A DNA stretch of 64,000 bases from Oenanthe sinensis (Eukaryota > Streptophyta > Magnoliopsida > Apiales > Apiaceae), in NCBI GenBank assembly GCA_028671895.1, contig CM053796.1:25294860-25358859 (forward strand), read 5' to 3'. The notes under the pieces were generated by a model. The model was not told the origin of the DNA. It did not search any database and saw nothing but the letters and a program-made list of their open reading frames with translations. Within the stretch, counting starts at the first letter, position 1. Each line of letters opens with the position of its first letter. Positions 32,801 through 45,421 of the stretch are shown piece after piece. Position numbers and translations under genes: made by a program.

Positions 32801-35800
32801 TCATTCTAATTGTACAAGACTTGCAAGCTGGTCATTCACTAGATCCAACGCTTCTTCGTCTAGCATATTTCTTGGCTTGGGATCTGACAAAGCTTCCTGA
32901 AGTGTTTGCAAGACAGCTACTCTCCTGATCTGCTTAACCTGTTCGAATGTAAATTCAAGATTTTTTGTCTTTCCTTTAACACTCAACCTTTTTGGAACTA
33001 CTTTAACTCGATCAGTGTTGTAATATGATTCTGCTCCCAACTTCTCCATGTAAAGCTTAGAGATTTCTGCCAATGCTGATTTGTCTTTATAGTTCGTCGA
33101 AGTCTTGATTTGATCAAGTATAAAACCCAGTTCCTTAGAAGTCATGTAAGACATATTGTGGATATCAACTATTACAGTTTTTCCTTTGGGGTTCTTGTAC
33201 CTGATTGCTGGAGGATCCTTTAACACCATTGTCTCTGTCTCCCTGATTACATCAAAATCTGGAAAGACAATTGGAAAATCTGGCTTCTTTGTATACTCGA
33301 ACACTTTCCCTGGATGGTTAAATCTGAATTCACTCATTGCCTTGACTTTTTCAAAGTCCCAATCTCCTTCTTCTTTTGTATACATAGGCAATTTTGGTTG
33401 AGATCCATTTGAAGGATCTATTCTTCTGACCTTGGAAATATCTACAGATTGATTTGAGAAGACATTAAGTCTATAAGCATAGATGCGCTCTGCAGCTTTC
33501 TACTTTTCTTCTGTTCTAAGTCCTTCACTCCTAAGAAGCCCTTCAACATATTTCAGACGCTTCAAAGGATATAGACTTAGTCTTTCATCACTCAAACACA
33601 GTGTCTGAACTAACTTGTCTCTATAGAATATCACTGTATAAGGAGTTGTGTGAACTTCAATTTCTGCTTTGCTCATTTGATCTTCAATCATATCAGTAAG
33701 AAGTTCATTCACATGAGATCTCTTGTCCACCCTAATCTTCATAACATATAATTCTGTGAGAGACCTCAACTTGATAAAATTAGAAAAAATGGTCTTAGTA
33801 GTCGAATTATTGAATTGAATCTGAATCCACCATCCACCATCCATTGATGTTAGACGTGATGAATATCAATTTAATTGTTTGTCTCAATGCATGAAAGAAC
33901 TGATTTATTGATGGATGACTTTGGTGAGCTTCTTGCAATGCTTCCAGAACTTTTTGATCTTCATTTTGAATCACTCCTAACTCTGGTTTCTGCAAAAGAC
34001 TCCTAGCCTTGTCCCATGCACTTCCTTCTCTTGATAACACCAACGGCCTTTGTCTCCTTATAATATAGTGGTTGTAGTGTTCTTTTCTGACTTTCTCTTG
34101 AGACATTCGTGCAATTTCACATGCCCTTATCCTGGATTGATTTGCATCTAGCAAACCAAACGTTTCCACAAAATCCGTTTCAGTGAACTGATAAGCGACA
34201 CCATTTACAAATTCATCAAACAAATCATCTTCCTGAGCTGTAGGAGCAGTATGAGAAGGTTCCCATATTTCTCCTTCTTCAAGTGTGAGCCTTACCTCCA
34301 GCGGTATATCTTGCTCCCCCTTAGATGTATAAATGTTTGCTTCTTTTTCTACTTCTACCAACTTGCCTTTCCCTTTGTCTTTACTCCCCATATCAGCACC
34401 AGATTCTTTTTCTTGCTCTCGCACTATCATCTCCCCCTTAGTTGTGTTATCCTCCGAAGCAGGGATTTGAGTAGTTTGAGATTTATACATTTCAAACAAA
34501 TCTGTAACAAACTTCTTCATATCAGTCTTGAAATTCTGGAAATCCTGTAACATGTTGTATTGAACAGATTATATTTCCATAACATTGCTGTGAAATTCAG
34601 ATTTCATTTCGGTGACAGTAGCTCCAGGTTATAAACCCTTTGACTTAGAGATTGTGTGTGCATTGTGAGGGTATCTATTTGGCTGGTAGGTGTCTCATTG
34701 ACAGGTTCTGTAGGTGTTTGTCTCTCAATTCTCTCGCTCGGTCTTAGAGGTGTGGGTGAATTATGATCTCTCAATCGTTCTGTTGGTGTTTCACTCACTC
34801 TCATTGACTCCAACAAGTCTTCTGTACCTGCAGTTAAAATCCTAAATGGCTCATCCGAAGAACTATTGCCAAGTAGTTGCTTCTCCTTTTCACTAATAGT
34901 GGTGGAGACCTCCTTATTAGGAGCCAGGAATGTTCCTCCTGGGGGCTTATCACATTGGATCCTGTAATGTTTAGCAATAAAGGACCCGTGACTCCCGCAA
35001 TAGCCTGTGAAGGCATGACCTGTACAGGATCTACTTGTATAGGTTCTACTACAGTAGTAGCAACATTCGTCAATTCCGCCTGTGTGTGTGCTCCTTTTAG
35101 TGCAACATATAACTTGGTTGGAGGCTCAATTATTGACGCTCTTTCAGATGCCCTGGCCGACGGGCGAATTTCAACAGGTTCACCCTGTTAAGAGGATGTC
35201 CCCAAAGACTGTGTGTTTGCCTTTTTCAGCTCTATATCCTTTGAGAGGGCATAGATGGGCTAACAGATACCTTAGGTTCTTCTAATCGACATCTAGTCAG
35301 AGGTAGAGCTGTTTGGGTTCCCTCACCTTCCTTATGTGGTGCTTCTGAGGCACTATCTCCCTCACTCACAAATTTTCTTTTTAGGGGTTGGAGAGAAGAT
35401 AAAGGTAAGGTTTTTATAGTGTTTGGTTCTGAGGCAGTGGTTAGAATCTGTTGGGTTTCAGATTCATTGCCTTGTCCTACAGCCATAGAGGGCTCAGCTG
35501 ATAAGTTCATGACACTTTCTCCAAAAAGATCCTGCAAATTAGAATAAGCTGAAGAGTCAGAGACATGAAGACTACCTTGAGTACTACCTGTAGGAGTCCA
35601 AGGATGATATGATTTCTGACTGTCAGCATGACCTATAGAATCTCCTCTAGATATACTTTGAAATCCATCTCCTGAAATTTGTACTTCCTCTGTCACCTGA
35701 ACCACTTCCTCTTCTTGAGCTAAATCCTCTATAGGAGTAGCTACTGGAACTGATTCTTGCACTGGTTCAGGTACCTGATCATCTTCTTGAGGCCCCTGAG

Positions 35801-36620
35801 GCTCGTCTCTTTCCATGTCCACTACACAACCCTGCATGTATTCAGTCATTTGAGCAGGTGCTTCGTTGATGTAGTTTCTGTTATTGTTCAGAGTGTTGGC
35901 TATCCTGTTTTTCTGTTTCATACACAAAGAGGTAACACTACTAGTATATAGTAGTTTTTCCTCGTTAGTCGTTAGATCATTAAGGATAAGCTGTAGGAAC
36001 CTTGGAAAGTAACACTCCACGTTAGTGACTTGAAGGTTTCTGTACTCCACCGGTCCCATAACATACAACATCTGATTCAATAATAACTTACCAAAATTTA
36101 TCCTACAACTATTAGCAACACTGAAGCCTAAAGTTCGATAATAACTTGAAATACTGTGTGTGTTGAACTTTTTGTAAGAGAAATATTGCATAAGAGTGTG
36201 GAAAAAGAAATTTCATTCCTTAGGTAAATGATGTTTACACATTTCACCCGAGTCGTGGAGATTAGGATTAACGTAGTTGATAGTTGTGAAGAACTGAGTT
36301 AATTGTTCGGAATTGGGATAAGGGACTAGATTATTCTCAGGGAATCTTAAGATACGATTCAAATCTAGTTCCGTCACCCAGATTTCCCGATTAGCAATAC
36401 TAAATGTAAAAGCCAGTTCATCAACAGCTGAAGAGTTATATGCAGAACAGTAACAGTCTCGTAGCATATTATGATTTAATATCACGTCAGTTACTAAGAC
36501 ATATCTCACTCGAGAATATTCGAGTAACACTAGTGCCCAGGCCCGATAATTAGCAGGAAGGGACTGAATGTCAAACTCGGCAACTAAATTCGTTTTGGGA
36601 ATAGTAAAAATTCCAACCAT
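32801..36620 (-). pseudogene. Accessory ORF (aORF) downstream of SIRE-A pol
   Basis: Starts MVGIFTIPKTNLVAEFDIQS. The N-terminal ~250 residues align with the SIRE-B aORF: ANREIWVTELDLNRIL, EQLTQFFTTINYVNP, then a TGA after LPKE (36212), then SCRINFGKLLLNQML and ECYFPRFLQLILNDL. A low-complexity Ser/Thr/Pro/Glu-rich middle (36191-33807) and a C-terminal block ending at 32801 follow, with several frameshifts. This occupies the place of the so-called env-like ORF of SIRE elements, but I see no signal peptide or clear transmembrane segment. Function unknown. Confidence 0.75.
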
Positions 36621-38204
36621 TTTTAACTAGTAAAAATTATCGAAAATTTTAACTTTAAACAATTAATTACGAATTTAATTAGACTCGATAACGAACCGAA
36701 AATACTAAAATTTAAAACTCCTCCAAAAATCGTGAAAAAAATATATGCTAAACTAGGAGAGATTTGAACGGTGAAACTATTTTTGTTTTGATTTTTAGAC
36801 CTCAAACAAACCCTAGAGAAAATCCCAAAGTTTGAAACACCCGAAACAAAACTGAAACCAAACGATACAAGGCTGGTATCAAATAATTCGGGATGACTGG
36901 ATCTACAATTCTATCGGTTTAGATTTTCAAAACTAGTACTAGAATGGTAGAAAATGGAGGAAAAAAATCAATTTTTTTGCTCGATGATTAAGAACAGCCT
37001 GGTGCCGTGTAACTGACGAGTGAAAGAAAGAAACTATATATATATATTTAGTTAAATGGCGAGATGGTCACCACTTTTTTTTTTGGTAACGTAACTATCG
37101 AAAGTTTTTTTTTAAGACATTTAAACAACTTAATGGTTACCAAAAATAATAAAATAAAGGCTATAGTAACTATCGAGATGTACACTAATATATAATATGA
37201 AACTATCGAAAGGTTAATTAAAAATTGTTCACTTCGATGGTTAGCTAATAAAAAAATAACTATCGAAGCAGATAAAACAACTAACCAGATAGATATAGTA
37301 ACTATCAAGATGGATAGTTTTCTATTATATATATATATTAACCAAAAGACTACTTCGACTGTTACTAATATAATATATTTTATCATAACTATAGAGTACT
37401 GTTTAAAACCACTTCGATGGTTACGAAAAATATATCTAATTGATAACTGTCGAGTGTTTTAAAAATAATAAAAATCATTTAAATACACTTACAAAATAAT
37501 TTCAAATATTCATAAAATTAATTAAATAGAGATTTCTTAAATTAATGAATTAATATTCCTAAAATAGAAATATTAGAATCTGAATTTGGAAATAACTATC
37601 GAATTAATAATAATCCAATTTGAAATCCACAAACAGGAAATATTAATAATTATTATAATAATACTAATAAGCATAGGTGGTTGCTTTAAAATCTTTGGAA
37701 CAAAAAAAAATTTGTTCCATATTCTGTTACTTTTGAAATTTTCAAAAATTTTAAACCAACCCAATCACAATCCAAACGATCATACAAGCATACTATGAAT
37801 AATCATACAGACAGTTATGCAAAATAAGATCATGAAATGTAATTACTACACATGTTTTCAGTGATAACCAGTACATTAAATAAACAAGTATGTACAACCA
37901 ATTTCTCACTAAAGATCACAACCTGTCTGATATAGAATCTCTCAGCCAGATCTCATCACATTGAAATCCACCAATTAATTCTAAACCACAGACTGTTATG
38001 CTTCTTGTTAACTACAAACACTTATGTAGCAGTTAACTACTTATGCTATATCGAATAATTACCACACAGCATAACTGGTATACTTATGATAATTAATATT
38101 GATATTCATAAGCCCGTGATCATAAGTTAGACTGGAGGTCACAAGTCCTTTGGATATAAAAATTCAATAACTTGTGAATCCATACAACTCCTCGCAAACA
38201 AAAA
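36621..38204 (-). other. SIRE-A spacer between pol and aORF with AACTATCGA cluster
   Basis: Non-coding. In 37085-37600 the word AACTATCGA or its complement form CTTCGATGGTTA occurs about eleven times (37092, 37158, 37200, 37231, 37258, 37412, 37592 among others). In element sense it lies directly upstream of the aORF, where a promoter for that ORF would be. Confidence 0.8.
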
Positions 38205-41200
38205 TTAATTTAAATTTAACATCCCTAATTCACTAACCAACCTAGTGAAAGTGGATTCGTCTAGTGGTTTCGTGAAGATGTCTGCAAGTTGTTGTTCTGT
38301 GGGTACAAAATGCAACTCCACAATTCCATTCATGACATGCTCTCGTATAAAGTGATACATGATATCAATGTGCTTGGTTCGTGAGTGCTGAACCGGATTG
38401 TTGGTTATAGCTATGGCGCTTGTGTTGTCGCAGAATATTGGAATCTTGTTTAACATAAAGCCATAGTCTTGGAGTTGGTTTCTCATCCATAGGATCTGAG
38501 CACAATAGCTACCTGCTGCGATGTATTCTGCCTCTGCTATTGAGGTAGACACTGAGTACTGCTTCTTGCTATACCATGAGACCAATCTTCTTCCCAAGAA
38601 TTGACAGCTTCTAGAAGTACTCTTCCTGTCAATCTTACAACCTGCAAAATCCGAGTCTGTATAGCCGATTAGGTCAAAACCAGTACCTTTAGGATACCAA
38701 ATTCCCAAATTTGGAGTACCCTTCAGGTATCTAAATATTCTTTTGACAGCTATAAGGTGAGACTCTTTTGGGTTAGCTTGGAACCGTGTACATAGGCAAG
38801 TTGAAAACATAATATCTGGCCTACTTGCAGTTAAGTAAAGTAGAGATCCAATCATACCTCTGTAGCTTGTGATGTCGACAGAGTTACCTGATTTGTCCTC
38901 ATCAAGCTTTGTGGCAGTTGGCATTGGAGTCTTGGCGGGGGCTGAATCTTCAAGTCTATACTTCTTTAGAAGATCTCTGATGTACTTTGCCTGACAAATG
39001 AAGATCCCATCTTTCTTCTGACTCACTTGTAGTCCAAGGAAGAAAGTAAGCTCGCCCATCATACTCATCTCGTACCTACTCTGCATTAACTTAGCAAATC
39101 TCTTGCATAACTCATCATTAGTAGAACCGAATATAATATCATCAACATACACTTGAACTAATATCAAATTATTTTTGTGCATTTTATGAAAAAGAGTCTT
39201 ATCTATAACACCTCTGATAAAACCATTATCAATTAAAAATTCAGACAGTGTTTCATACCATGTTTGAGGCGCCTGCTTGAGTCCATAAAGAGCTTTAAAA
39301 AGGAAGTACACAAAGTCCATATGATCTTTGTTCTCGAAACCCGGAGGTTGCTCTACATATACTTCTTCTTCCAGCTCCCCATTCAGGAATGCACTCTTCA
39401 CATCCATTTGATAAACTTTAAAGTCTTAATGTGTTGCGAATGCCAAAAACATCCTGATGGCTTTAAGTCTTGCTACTGGTGCATAGGTCTCGTCATAATC
39501 TATTCCTTCTTCTTGAGAATACCCCTTAGCAACCAGTCTGGCCTTGTTCCTCGTAACAATGCCATCTTCATCCAACTTATTCCTAAATACCCATTTAGTG
39601 CCAATAACAGATTTGTCTTTAGGTCTGGGTACCAGTTTCCAAACTTTCTGCCTATCAAACTGATTGAGTTCATCTTGCATCGCAATCACTTAATCTGGAT
39701 CTTCTAGAGCATCTTCAACCTTTTTAGGTTCTTCCTCTAATAGAAAACCAGAGTACAGACATTCATTCTCCGTTGCTCTTCTAGTCCTCACACCACTCTC
39801 TAGTTCACCAATGATTAATTCAAAGGGATGATCTCTGTTCCATACCTTCTGTCTAGGCAGATTAGCCCTTGATGATTGTCCTTCTTCGTAGTTGTGTTGA
39901 GAGCGACTAACTGATCCTTCTTCACCTCCCCCTGAGTTGATGCCTTCATTATTTGATGATCCACCAGTTGAGCTAGCAGGTTCAGTAACAAACTGATTTT
40001 GAAATACAAACTGTGACTGTGACTGTGTGGTATTACCAACACTTCCACTGCTTTTCTCTGGATTATCAATCTCTGTGTGTTCATGACTACCAGATGCAGC
40101 ACGAGGTACATCTTCATCTCCTAAGTAGTATTCTGATAGATTTTTAATTTCCAGAGATTCAGAATTTTTATCCTTTTGAAGACTTGGGAGTTTGGTGTCG
40201 TCAAACGTTACATTAAGGCTTTCAATGACCTTATGAGTTTCAATCACATATACCCTGTACATCTTAGACTCAAGTGAGTAACCAAGAAAAATCCCTTCAT
40301 CTGCTTTAGCATCAAACTTGCCTAGATGTTCATCTTTCAATACATAGCATTTTCCACCAAACACATGAAAGTACTTCAGCGATGGCTTTCTATTGGTCAT
40401 AACCTCATAGGATGTCTTTTCTAAGTCTTTGTTGATTAGGGTTCTGTTCTGAGTGTAATAAGCTGTGTTGACTGCTTCTGCCCAAAAATATGTTGGTAGC
40501 TTTGACTGGCTTAACATTGTCCTTGCTGCTTCAATCAAAGTCCTGTTTTTCCTTTCTACCACTCCATTCTGCTATGGAGTTCTTGGGGCTGAGTATTGTC
40601 TTGAAATGCCTTGCTCTGTGCAGAATTCATTTACAACTGCATTTCTGAATTCAGTTCCATTATCTGATCTGATCGTCCGCACAGGCAATCCAGCTTCCAC
40701 CTCAATCTTTTTAATGTGATCGATTACCATTTGAAATGTTTCATCCTTAGAATGCAAAAACAACACCCACGTGTACTTGGAGTAGTCGTCGACAATCACT
40801 AATGCATATTTCTTCTTTGAAACTGACATGACATTAACCGGTCCAAATAGATCCATATGAATCAACTGGAGAGGTTCGCTGATGCTTGACATGTCCTTAC
40901 TTCTATGTGACGCCTTCTTTGACTTACCCTTTTCACATGCTTCACAGAGTCCTTCTTGGTAGAATTCTATCTGTGGTAACCCTCTCACCAATTCTCTTCT
41001 TACTAAAGAATTCATCGCCTTGAAGTTTAGGTGAGATAGTTTTCTATGCCATAACCAACTCAATTCAGAGGATGCTTTACTGTAGAAACAATTTACTTCT
41101 CCTCTGCTTGCAGTGTTTAAGTTAGCTACGAACAAATTTCCTTTTCTTACTCCTTTAAGAGCAAACTTTTCATCTTTCCTATTGGTGATCATACACTTTT

Positions 41201-41513
41201 CCTTCCTGAAGTCTACATTATATCTTTTATCTGTAAATTGACTAACGCTCAGCAAGTTGTGCTTCAGACCGTCAACAAGAGAGATATTTTCAATGATGAC
41301 ATTTCCAACTTCCACACTACCATATCCCTTAGTAATGCCTTTGCTGTCATCTCCAAAGGTTACAACTGGGCCGATCTTCTCAACCACATTGGTCAGCAGG
41401 GACTTGTCTCCTGTCATTTGCCTTGAACATCCACTATCCAGAATCCACATGACTTTTTCATTAGTATCTATGCCCTGCAACCACAAAGTGATTAAGGTTT
41501 CTTTGGAACCCAA
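38205..41513 (-). pseudogene. SIRE-A Pol (protease, integrase, RT, RNase H)
   Basis: The frame opens upstream of the gag stop and overlaps gag by 22 bp in another frame. Protease ILDSGCSRQMTGD; integrase WHRKLSHLN, CEACEKGK, HMDLFGPVN, DNGTEFRN; a TAG replaces Gln in TP(stop)QNGVVERKN (about 40571). A TAA interrupts DPD(stop)VIAM (about 39691), and another precedes DFKVYQMDVKSAFLNGELEE (about 39430). The reverse transcriptase has YVDDIIFGS; RNase H has AEAEYIAAGS and DNTSAIAI; the end is IFTKPLDESTF...LGMLNLN. Three stops only: recently inactivated. An acceptor-like GTGGTTGCAG|GGCA lies at the gag-pol boundary (about 41474-41478). Confidence 0.9.
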
Positions 41514-44038
41514 ACTTGTTTGGGTCCAAGAAATTTAGAGGTTCTTGCAGATGGTGTAATAGGTTCAGTTTTCACATCTTTAAGTTCTAATTTGACTGAA
41601 CTCGAATCAAGTTCCTTTACCTTGACAGATTTGTCTTTTGGCTTAGGAGATTGAGTTTCCTTCCTAACCTTAGGAGGACTAGCAGTCTTTGCCCTTACCT
41701 TTTTCTTATTCATGCTTTTTTCTATACCTATGCAATTACTAGAAGTAGATGCATTCATCAAATTGAAATAAGCATGCATATTATTAAAAGCACATGGCAT
41801 ACATCCAGTAATACCACAAGGCAAATGAGAACTATTCATGCTAAACATGTTCTGCACAACAGGAATATTAGATTCTACTTTAACCTTATTACATGCATGA
41901 CTAAGGTGTCCAGGAGAATTGCAATTAGTACACAATTTCCTAGGTGCAGTGGGTGCAGGTGTAGCAGAATTAGCAATTTTAACACCTACTTTCCCATTCC
42001 TATTACTCTTTGACTTGTTCTTGTTACCACCTAATTCAGTTTTAGCAGATTCAGTTTTAACTGGCTCATTAGGTGTAACTTCTTCTACATTAGTTTCCTC
42101 AACTTCTTTCTCTTTTAACTTATCCTCAACAAGCATTTCTTGTTTCCATACGATAGTATCTTCGTCTAAGGGTTCTGAGAGTGGGAGCTTAAAGATAGGA
42201 TTACTACTCTTCTTAATGACAAAAGGAACATTTTCATTTTCTAATAAAACAGTACTAGAAGCATTGAAAGTTACATTCGTTTTATCCTTTTTCTTATTCT
42301 TTTTATGTTCATCGTAGTCAAAGCCTATACATGTCTTGTTATCTAAGCTCTGTTTATCCATTATGTCTTTAGCAATATTAGCCGAGTTCTTAAAAGCTTC
42401 CAATTTTAACTCTAGCTCAAAAATCTTAGCCATAAGTGCTGTCTCAACCTCTGCATTACAGTTAACCTTATTAGCCAAATATTCATTTCTTTCTTTAAGG
42501 TTATTAACTGTGATTCCTACAAGCTCTAGTTGTTCCTTTCCAGATTCTAGCTTTTTAATCTTCACAACTAGTCTAGCATTTTCTCCTTCAGAAGCTAGCA
42601 TGCTTGTATGAATGTTAAACATCTCTATACTCAAGTCATTAACAGTATTTTTATATTCAGATAAAGACATATCTACAGTGGTGAGAATAGGTACCTGTGA
42701 TGATGATGGAGATTGTTCTGAGGTGTTTGCCATTAATGCAAGATTTCCATATTCTTCTTCTTCAGAATCTGTGTCATCCCAGCTTCTACCTTCAACAATG
42801 TAAGCCTTGCCTTGTTGTTTTGCAACCAAAGCATCCAATCTCTGTTTCAACTTCTCATTCTCCCTTTTCAAATCATCATAGCTTTTCTTCTCGTATGAAC
42901 TCTTCTTCTCATAAACCTTCTTGTCTTTTTCTTGTCTTGGTTTCTTACATTCAGTGGCAAAATGCCCTAGTTCATTGCAGTTGTAGCACCGGAACTTACT
43001 ACGGTCTACCATGTTTGACTTGTAACCACCTCTTGAGTCGGATCCCGAAAATGATCCTGTCTTATGAAATCTTCTACCAAAACTTTTCTTGTAGTTGGGA
43101 TTCCTTCTGAATCTTATATGCTTGAAACGCCCTGCCAAGTACACCATAGATTTGTCTTCCATCTCATCAAGCTCTTCCAATCCATAAAAATCATCTTCCT
43201 CTTCAGCTTGTGATTCTGTAGCCATTTCAGCTTCAATGATCAATTCTCCACCAATCTTGGTTTCAACGACCTTTGATTCAGAAGTTTTAACTTCATCTGC
43301 CACAAGAGCTGTGGTCTTCATTAGTGCTGCACTCTTACTATCCACTGAGCCGGAACCATAGATAATCAACCTCTGTTCTTGTTCCATTTCATAAGTCTTC
43401 AATTTTCCATATAGTTTTTCAAGGGGCATAACATTAAAGTTGTCCCTTTCTCTAATTGAAGAAACTTTATGTTCAACATGATGTGGAAGAGTCAACATAA
43501 ACTTCCTGTTCGTTTCCCTTAATGGATAGTTCTTCCCCTGGATACTCAACTCATTTAATAATTTATTATATCGCTCAAAGACTTGAGTGATTGTTTCTCC
43601 AGGAGTAGATTTGAATGCTTCATATCTTGATGTCAGTATATCCAACCGGTTCTCTTTTACTTCTTCTGTTCCTTCGATAATCAGTTCGATGGTTTCCCAC
43701 ATGTGCTTTTCAGATATATAATTTAGAATTTGATGGCACATGTCTTCATCCATTGAGTCAACAATAATCAACTGAAGGCCTGTGTCCAATGCAACAATTT
43801 CTTTCTCTGTATCGGTGAACTCTGTAGAATCCTTTGGAGTAGACCTTTGAGGAACTCTTACTCCGTCCACTGTAGATTCAGGAATCATCTTCATTGGTAT
43901 AAACGGTCCGTTCTCTAAGATACCCATGTACAACAGATTTGCAGCCTTAATAAACAGGGTCATCTTCTTTTTCCAGAGATTATAATTCACTCTATCAAAC
44001 TGAGGAACCTTAATACTTCCTACTTTCTGAGAACTCAT
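41492..44038 (-). CDS. SIRE-A Gag, intact 848-aa ORF
   Basis: Starts MSSQKVGSIKVPQFDRVNYN, the DUF4219/UBN2-type Copia Gag head, with LWKKKMTLFIKAANLLYMGI and RYEAFKSTPGETITQVFERYN. CCHC knuckle CYNCNELGHFATEC lies near residue 349. A coiled-coil-like linker follows (ENEKLKQRLDALV, LVVKIKKLESGKEQLEL). A second knuckle CTNCNSPGHLSHAC lies near residue 701, then a basic PPKVRKET segment and the end KQVWVPKKP. The linker between knuckles is far longer than in compact Copia Gags. No lesion, although pol behind it is broken. Gag would form particles and bind RNA; the role of the linker is unknown. Confidence 0.9.
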   Translation of the reverse strand: MSSQKVGSIKVPQFDRVNYNLWKKKMTLFIKAANLLYMGILENGPFIPMKMIPESTVDGVRVPQRSTPKDSTEFTDTEKEIVALDTGLQLIIVDSMDEDMCHQILNYISEKHMWETIELIIEGTEEVKENRLDILTSRYEAFKSTPGETITQVFERYNKLLNELSIQGKNYPLRETNRKFMLTLPHHVEHKVSSIRERDNFNVMPLEKLYGKLKTYEMEQEQRLIIYGSGSVDSKSAALMKTTALVADEVKTSESKVVETKIGGELIIEAEMATESQAEEEDDFYGLEELDEMEDKSMVYLAGRFKHIRFRRNPNYKKSFGRRFHKTGSFSGSDSRGGYKSNMVDRSKFRCYNCNELGHFATECKKPRQEKDKKVYEKKSSYEKKSYDDLKRENEKLKQRLDALVAKQQGKAYIVEGRSWDDTDSEEEEYGNLALMANTSEQSPSSSQVPILTTVDMSLSEYKNTVNDLSIEMFNIHTSMLASEGENARLVVKIKKLESGKEQLELVGITVNNLKERNEYLANKVNCNAEVETALMAKIFELELKLEAFKNSANIAKDIMDKQSLDNKTCIGFDYDEHKKNKKKDKTNVTFNASSTVLLENENVPFVIKKSSNPIFKLPLSEPLDEDTIVWKQEMLVEDKLKEKEVEETNVEEVTPNEPVKTESAKTELGGNKNKSKSNRNGKVGVKIANSATPAPTAPRKLCTNCNSPGHLSHACNKVKVESNIPVVQNMFSMNSSHLPCGITGCMPCAFNNMHAYFNLMNASTSSNCIGIEKSMNKKKVRAKTASPPKVRKETQSPKPKDKSVKVKELDSSSVKLELKDVKTEPITPSARTSKFLGPKQVWVPKKP

Positions 44039-44180
44039 GATATTGAACTTTTCAAAATTATTTAAAGTTCAAAAAATTTCTGAGTGAAATATTTTGAAAA
44101 TTAAAAAATTCGCGAAAAATTCCAGAAGCTTAATACTGAAGTCCGAACAATAGATCCTGATTTGTAAACTCAATCAGTAA

Positions 44181-44192
44181 ACTCTGATACCA
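44181..44192 (-). promoter_or_regulatory. Primer-binding site of SIRE-A, initiator tRNA-Met
   Basis: TGGTATCAGAGT in element sense, two bases from the LTR end. Confidence 0.88.
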
Positions 44193-44194
44193 AT

Positions 44195-44224
44195 TGTTAG
44201 TCCCAAATAACGTAGAAGGGGGTT
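44195..44224 (-). repeat. Stub of the SIRE-A 5' LTR (30 bp)
   Basis: TGTTAGTCCCAAATAACG then TAGAAGGGGGTT, matching the start of 31080-32602. It is cut where the SIRE-B LTR begins. The last five bases GGGTT are the presumed SIRE-B target site. Confidence 0.85.
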
Positions 44225-45370
44225 TGTTAGGGATTGTGGTACTATCAATGTAATCAACTAATAATTACTTAGATTGATTAGAAATTAACTAAGTAAAACA
44301 TACTATCATATATACATTGACAGTATGTTTAATTATCACTTGTAACAGTATGCACTTAAGCCAAGTAGGTGACAGCATGTTTAGATAGTTACTGTCATGT
44401 ACAAATGTAATAAAATGATCTATGAAGTAGAAGTTCACACAGTGTTCATGCATAGCATGGATCAAATTATTGACAGTAACATTCTGCAATCTGAAGCCTA
44501 TGACAGCATGTTTCAAGTGACAACATCTTTTGAAACAGACGACAACAACTATTCCTTGACAGTAAACTTGGCGGAGAATGAAGATTCTAAGACAGCAAGT
44601 TTTCTGACAGTAACTTTGGCAGGGATAGTCGACAACATGTTGGCCAGGATAGTCGACAACATGTTTAACAGGAAAGTCGACAACATGTTTTGCGGGATCG
44701 TTGACAGCAACTTTGGACGACAGTACGTTTCACAAGAATGTCAGGATTGACAGCAACATATGCGGAATCAAAGATACTGTCACAACAGAAGCAAAAGGTT
44801 GACAGTAACCTTTTGATGTAACTGACAGTCTATTTTAGGAAGCAGATTAGGTAAAGTACTTTCACTGATTGATCATATCAACTCTACCTAATCTGTCAAG
44901 ACTACTACTGCAACTTGAGATAAAGTAAGCAAAAAGATGAAGCGTGCTTAAGGAGTCAAGAATGTCAAATCTTCTCAGAGCAACTTTATCAACAACTATC
45001 CAGAAATTAAAGGAAAGTTCACTTGTAAGTGTGGTATGTGTTTTAATATAAATACACATATCTCACAAACACTTTCCCTGTGAGAGAATACACGAACACA
45101 CAACTGAACTTAACTTTTTTCAAGCATAGAAACATTAGCATTCTTGTTACTGTATCTATAGAAGCTGGAAACTACTTCCAGTCAGTTGTAGCAACAAAAA
45201 TTAATAAAATTAATTTTTGAAGTAAAACACTTTGTATCTTATCTATGCTTACTGTTGTTTGTTTTTAACTTGTTATTATCACTTCTTGTTTTGTTTATTA
45301 AGAAAATATTTGTGATAACTTAGCGAGTTGCATTCAACCCCCCCTTCTACAACACTCTTTTCGTTTAACA
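44225..45370 (+). repeat. 5' LTR of SIRE-B with GACAGTA cluster
   Basis: 1146 bp, TGTTAGGGATTG...CGTTTAACA. From 44310 to 44830 some twenty copies of TGACAGTA, TGACAGCA, CGACAACATG or their complements occur. The 3' end GCATTCAACCCCCCCTTCTA is the SIRE-type LTR end shared with SIRE-A and SIRE-C. Confidence 0.9.
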
Positions 45371-45372
45371 AA

Positions 45373-45383
45373 TGGTATCAGAG
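45373..45383 (+). promoter_or_regulatory. Primer-binding site of SIRE-B, initiator tRNA-Met
   Basis: TGGTATCAGAG two bases after the LTR end, followed by TAGCAGG. Confidence 0.9.
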
Positions 45384-45421
45384 TAGCAGGTTAGTCATAC
45401 ATAACCTGAAAAGATCTAAAA

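Larger units (their letters stand above)
31080..44224 (-). mobile_element. SIRE-type Ty1/copia retrotransposon nested in the Tat-like LTR (SIRE-A)
   Basis: 13.1 kb visible: 3' LTR (31080-32602), accessory ORF region, spacer, pol, gag, primer-binding site, and 30 bp of the 5' LTR (44195-44224) before SIRE-B interrupts. Large LTRs, an extended Gag and a 3' accessory ORF are Maximus/SIRE features. Few lesions in gag-pol imply modest age. The second target-site copy (TTTTG) is not seen because the right side is lost beyond SIRE-B. Confidence 0.92.

Noticed and set aside
32801..36620. Calling the aORF an envelope gene
   Set aside because: No signal peptide, fusion peptide or transmembrane segment can be seen, and the sequence is low-complexity over much of its length.
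37048..37798. Several short hydrophobic ORFs that could look like membrane peptides
   Set aside because: AT-rich spacer of SIRE-A on both strands; hydrophobicity follows from base composition and no start or family support is seen.
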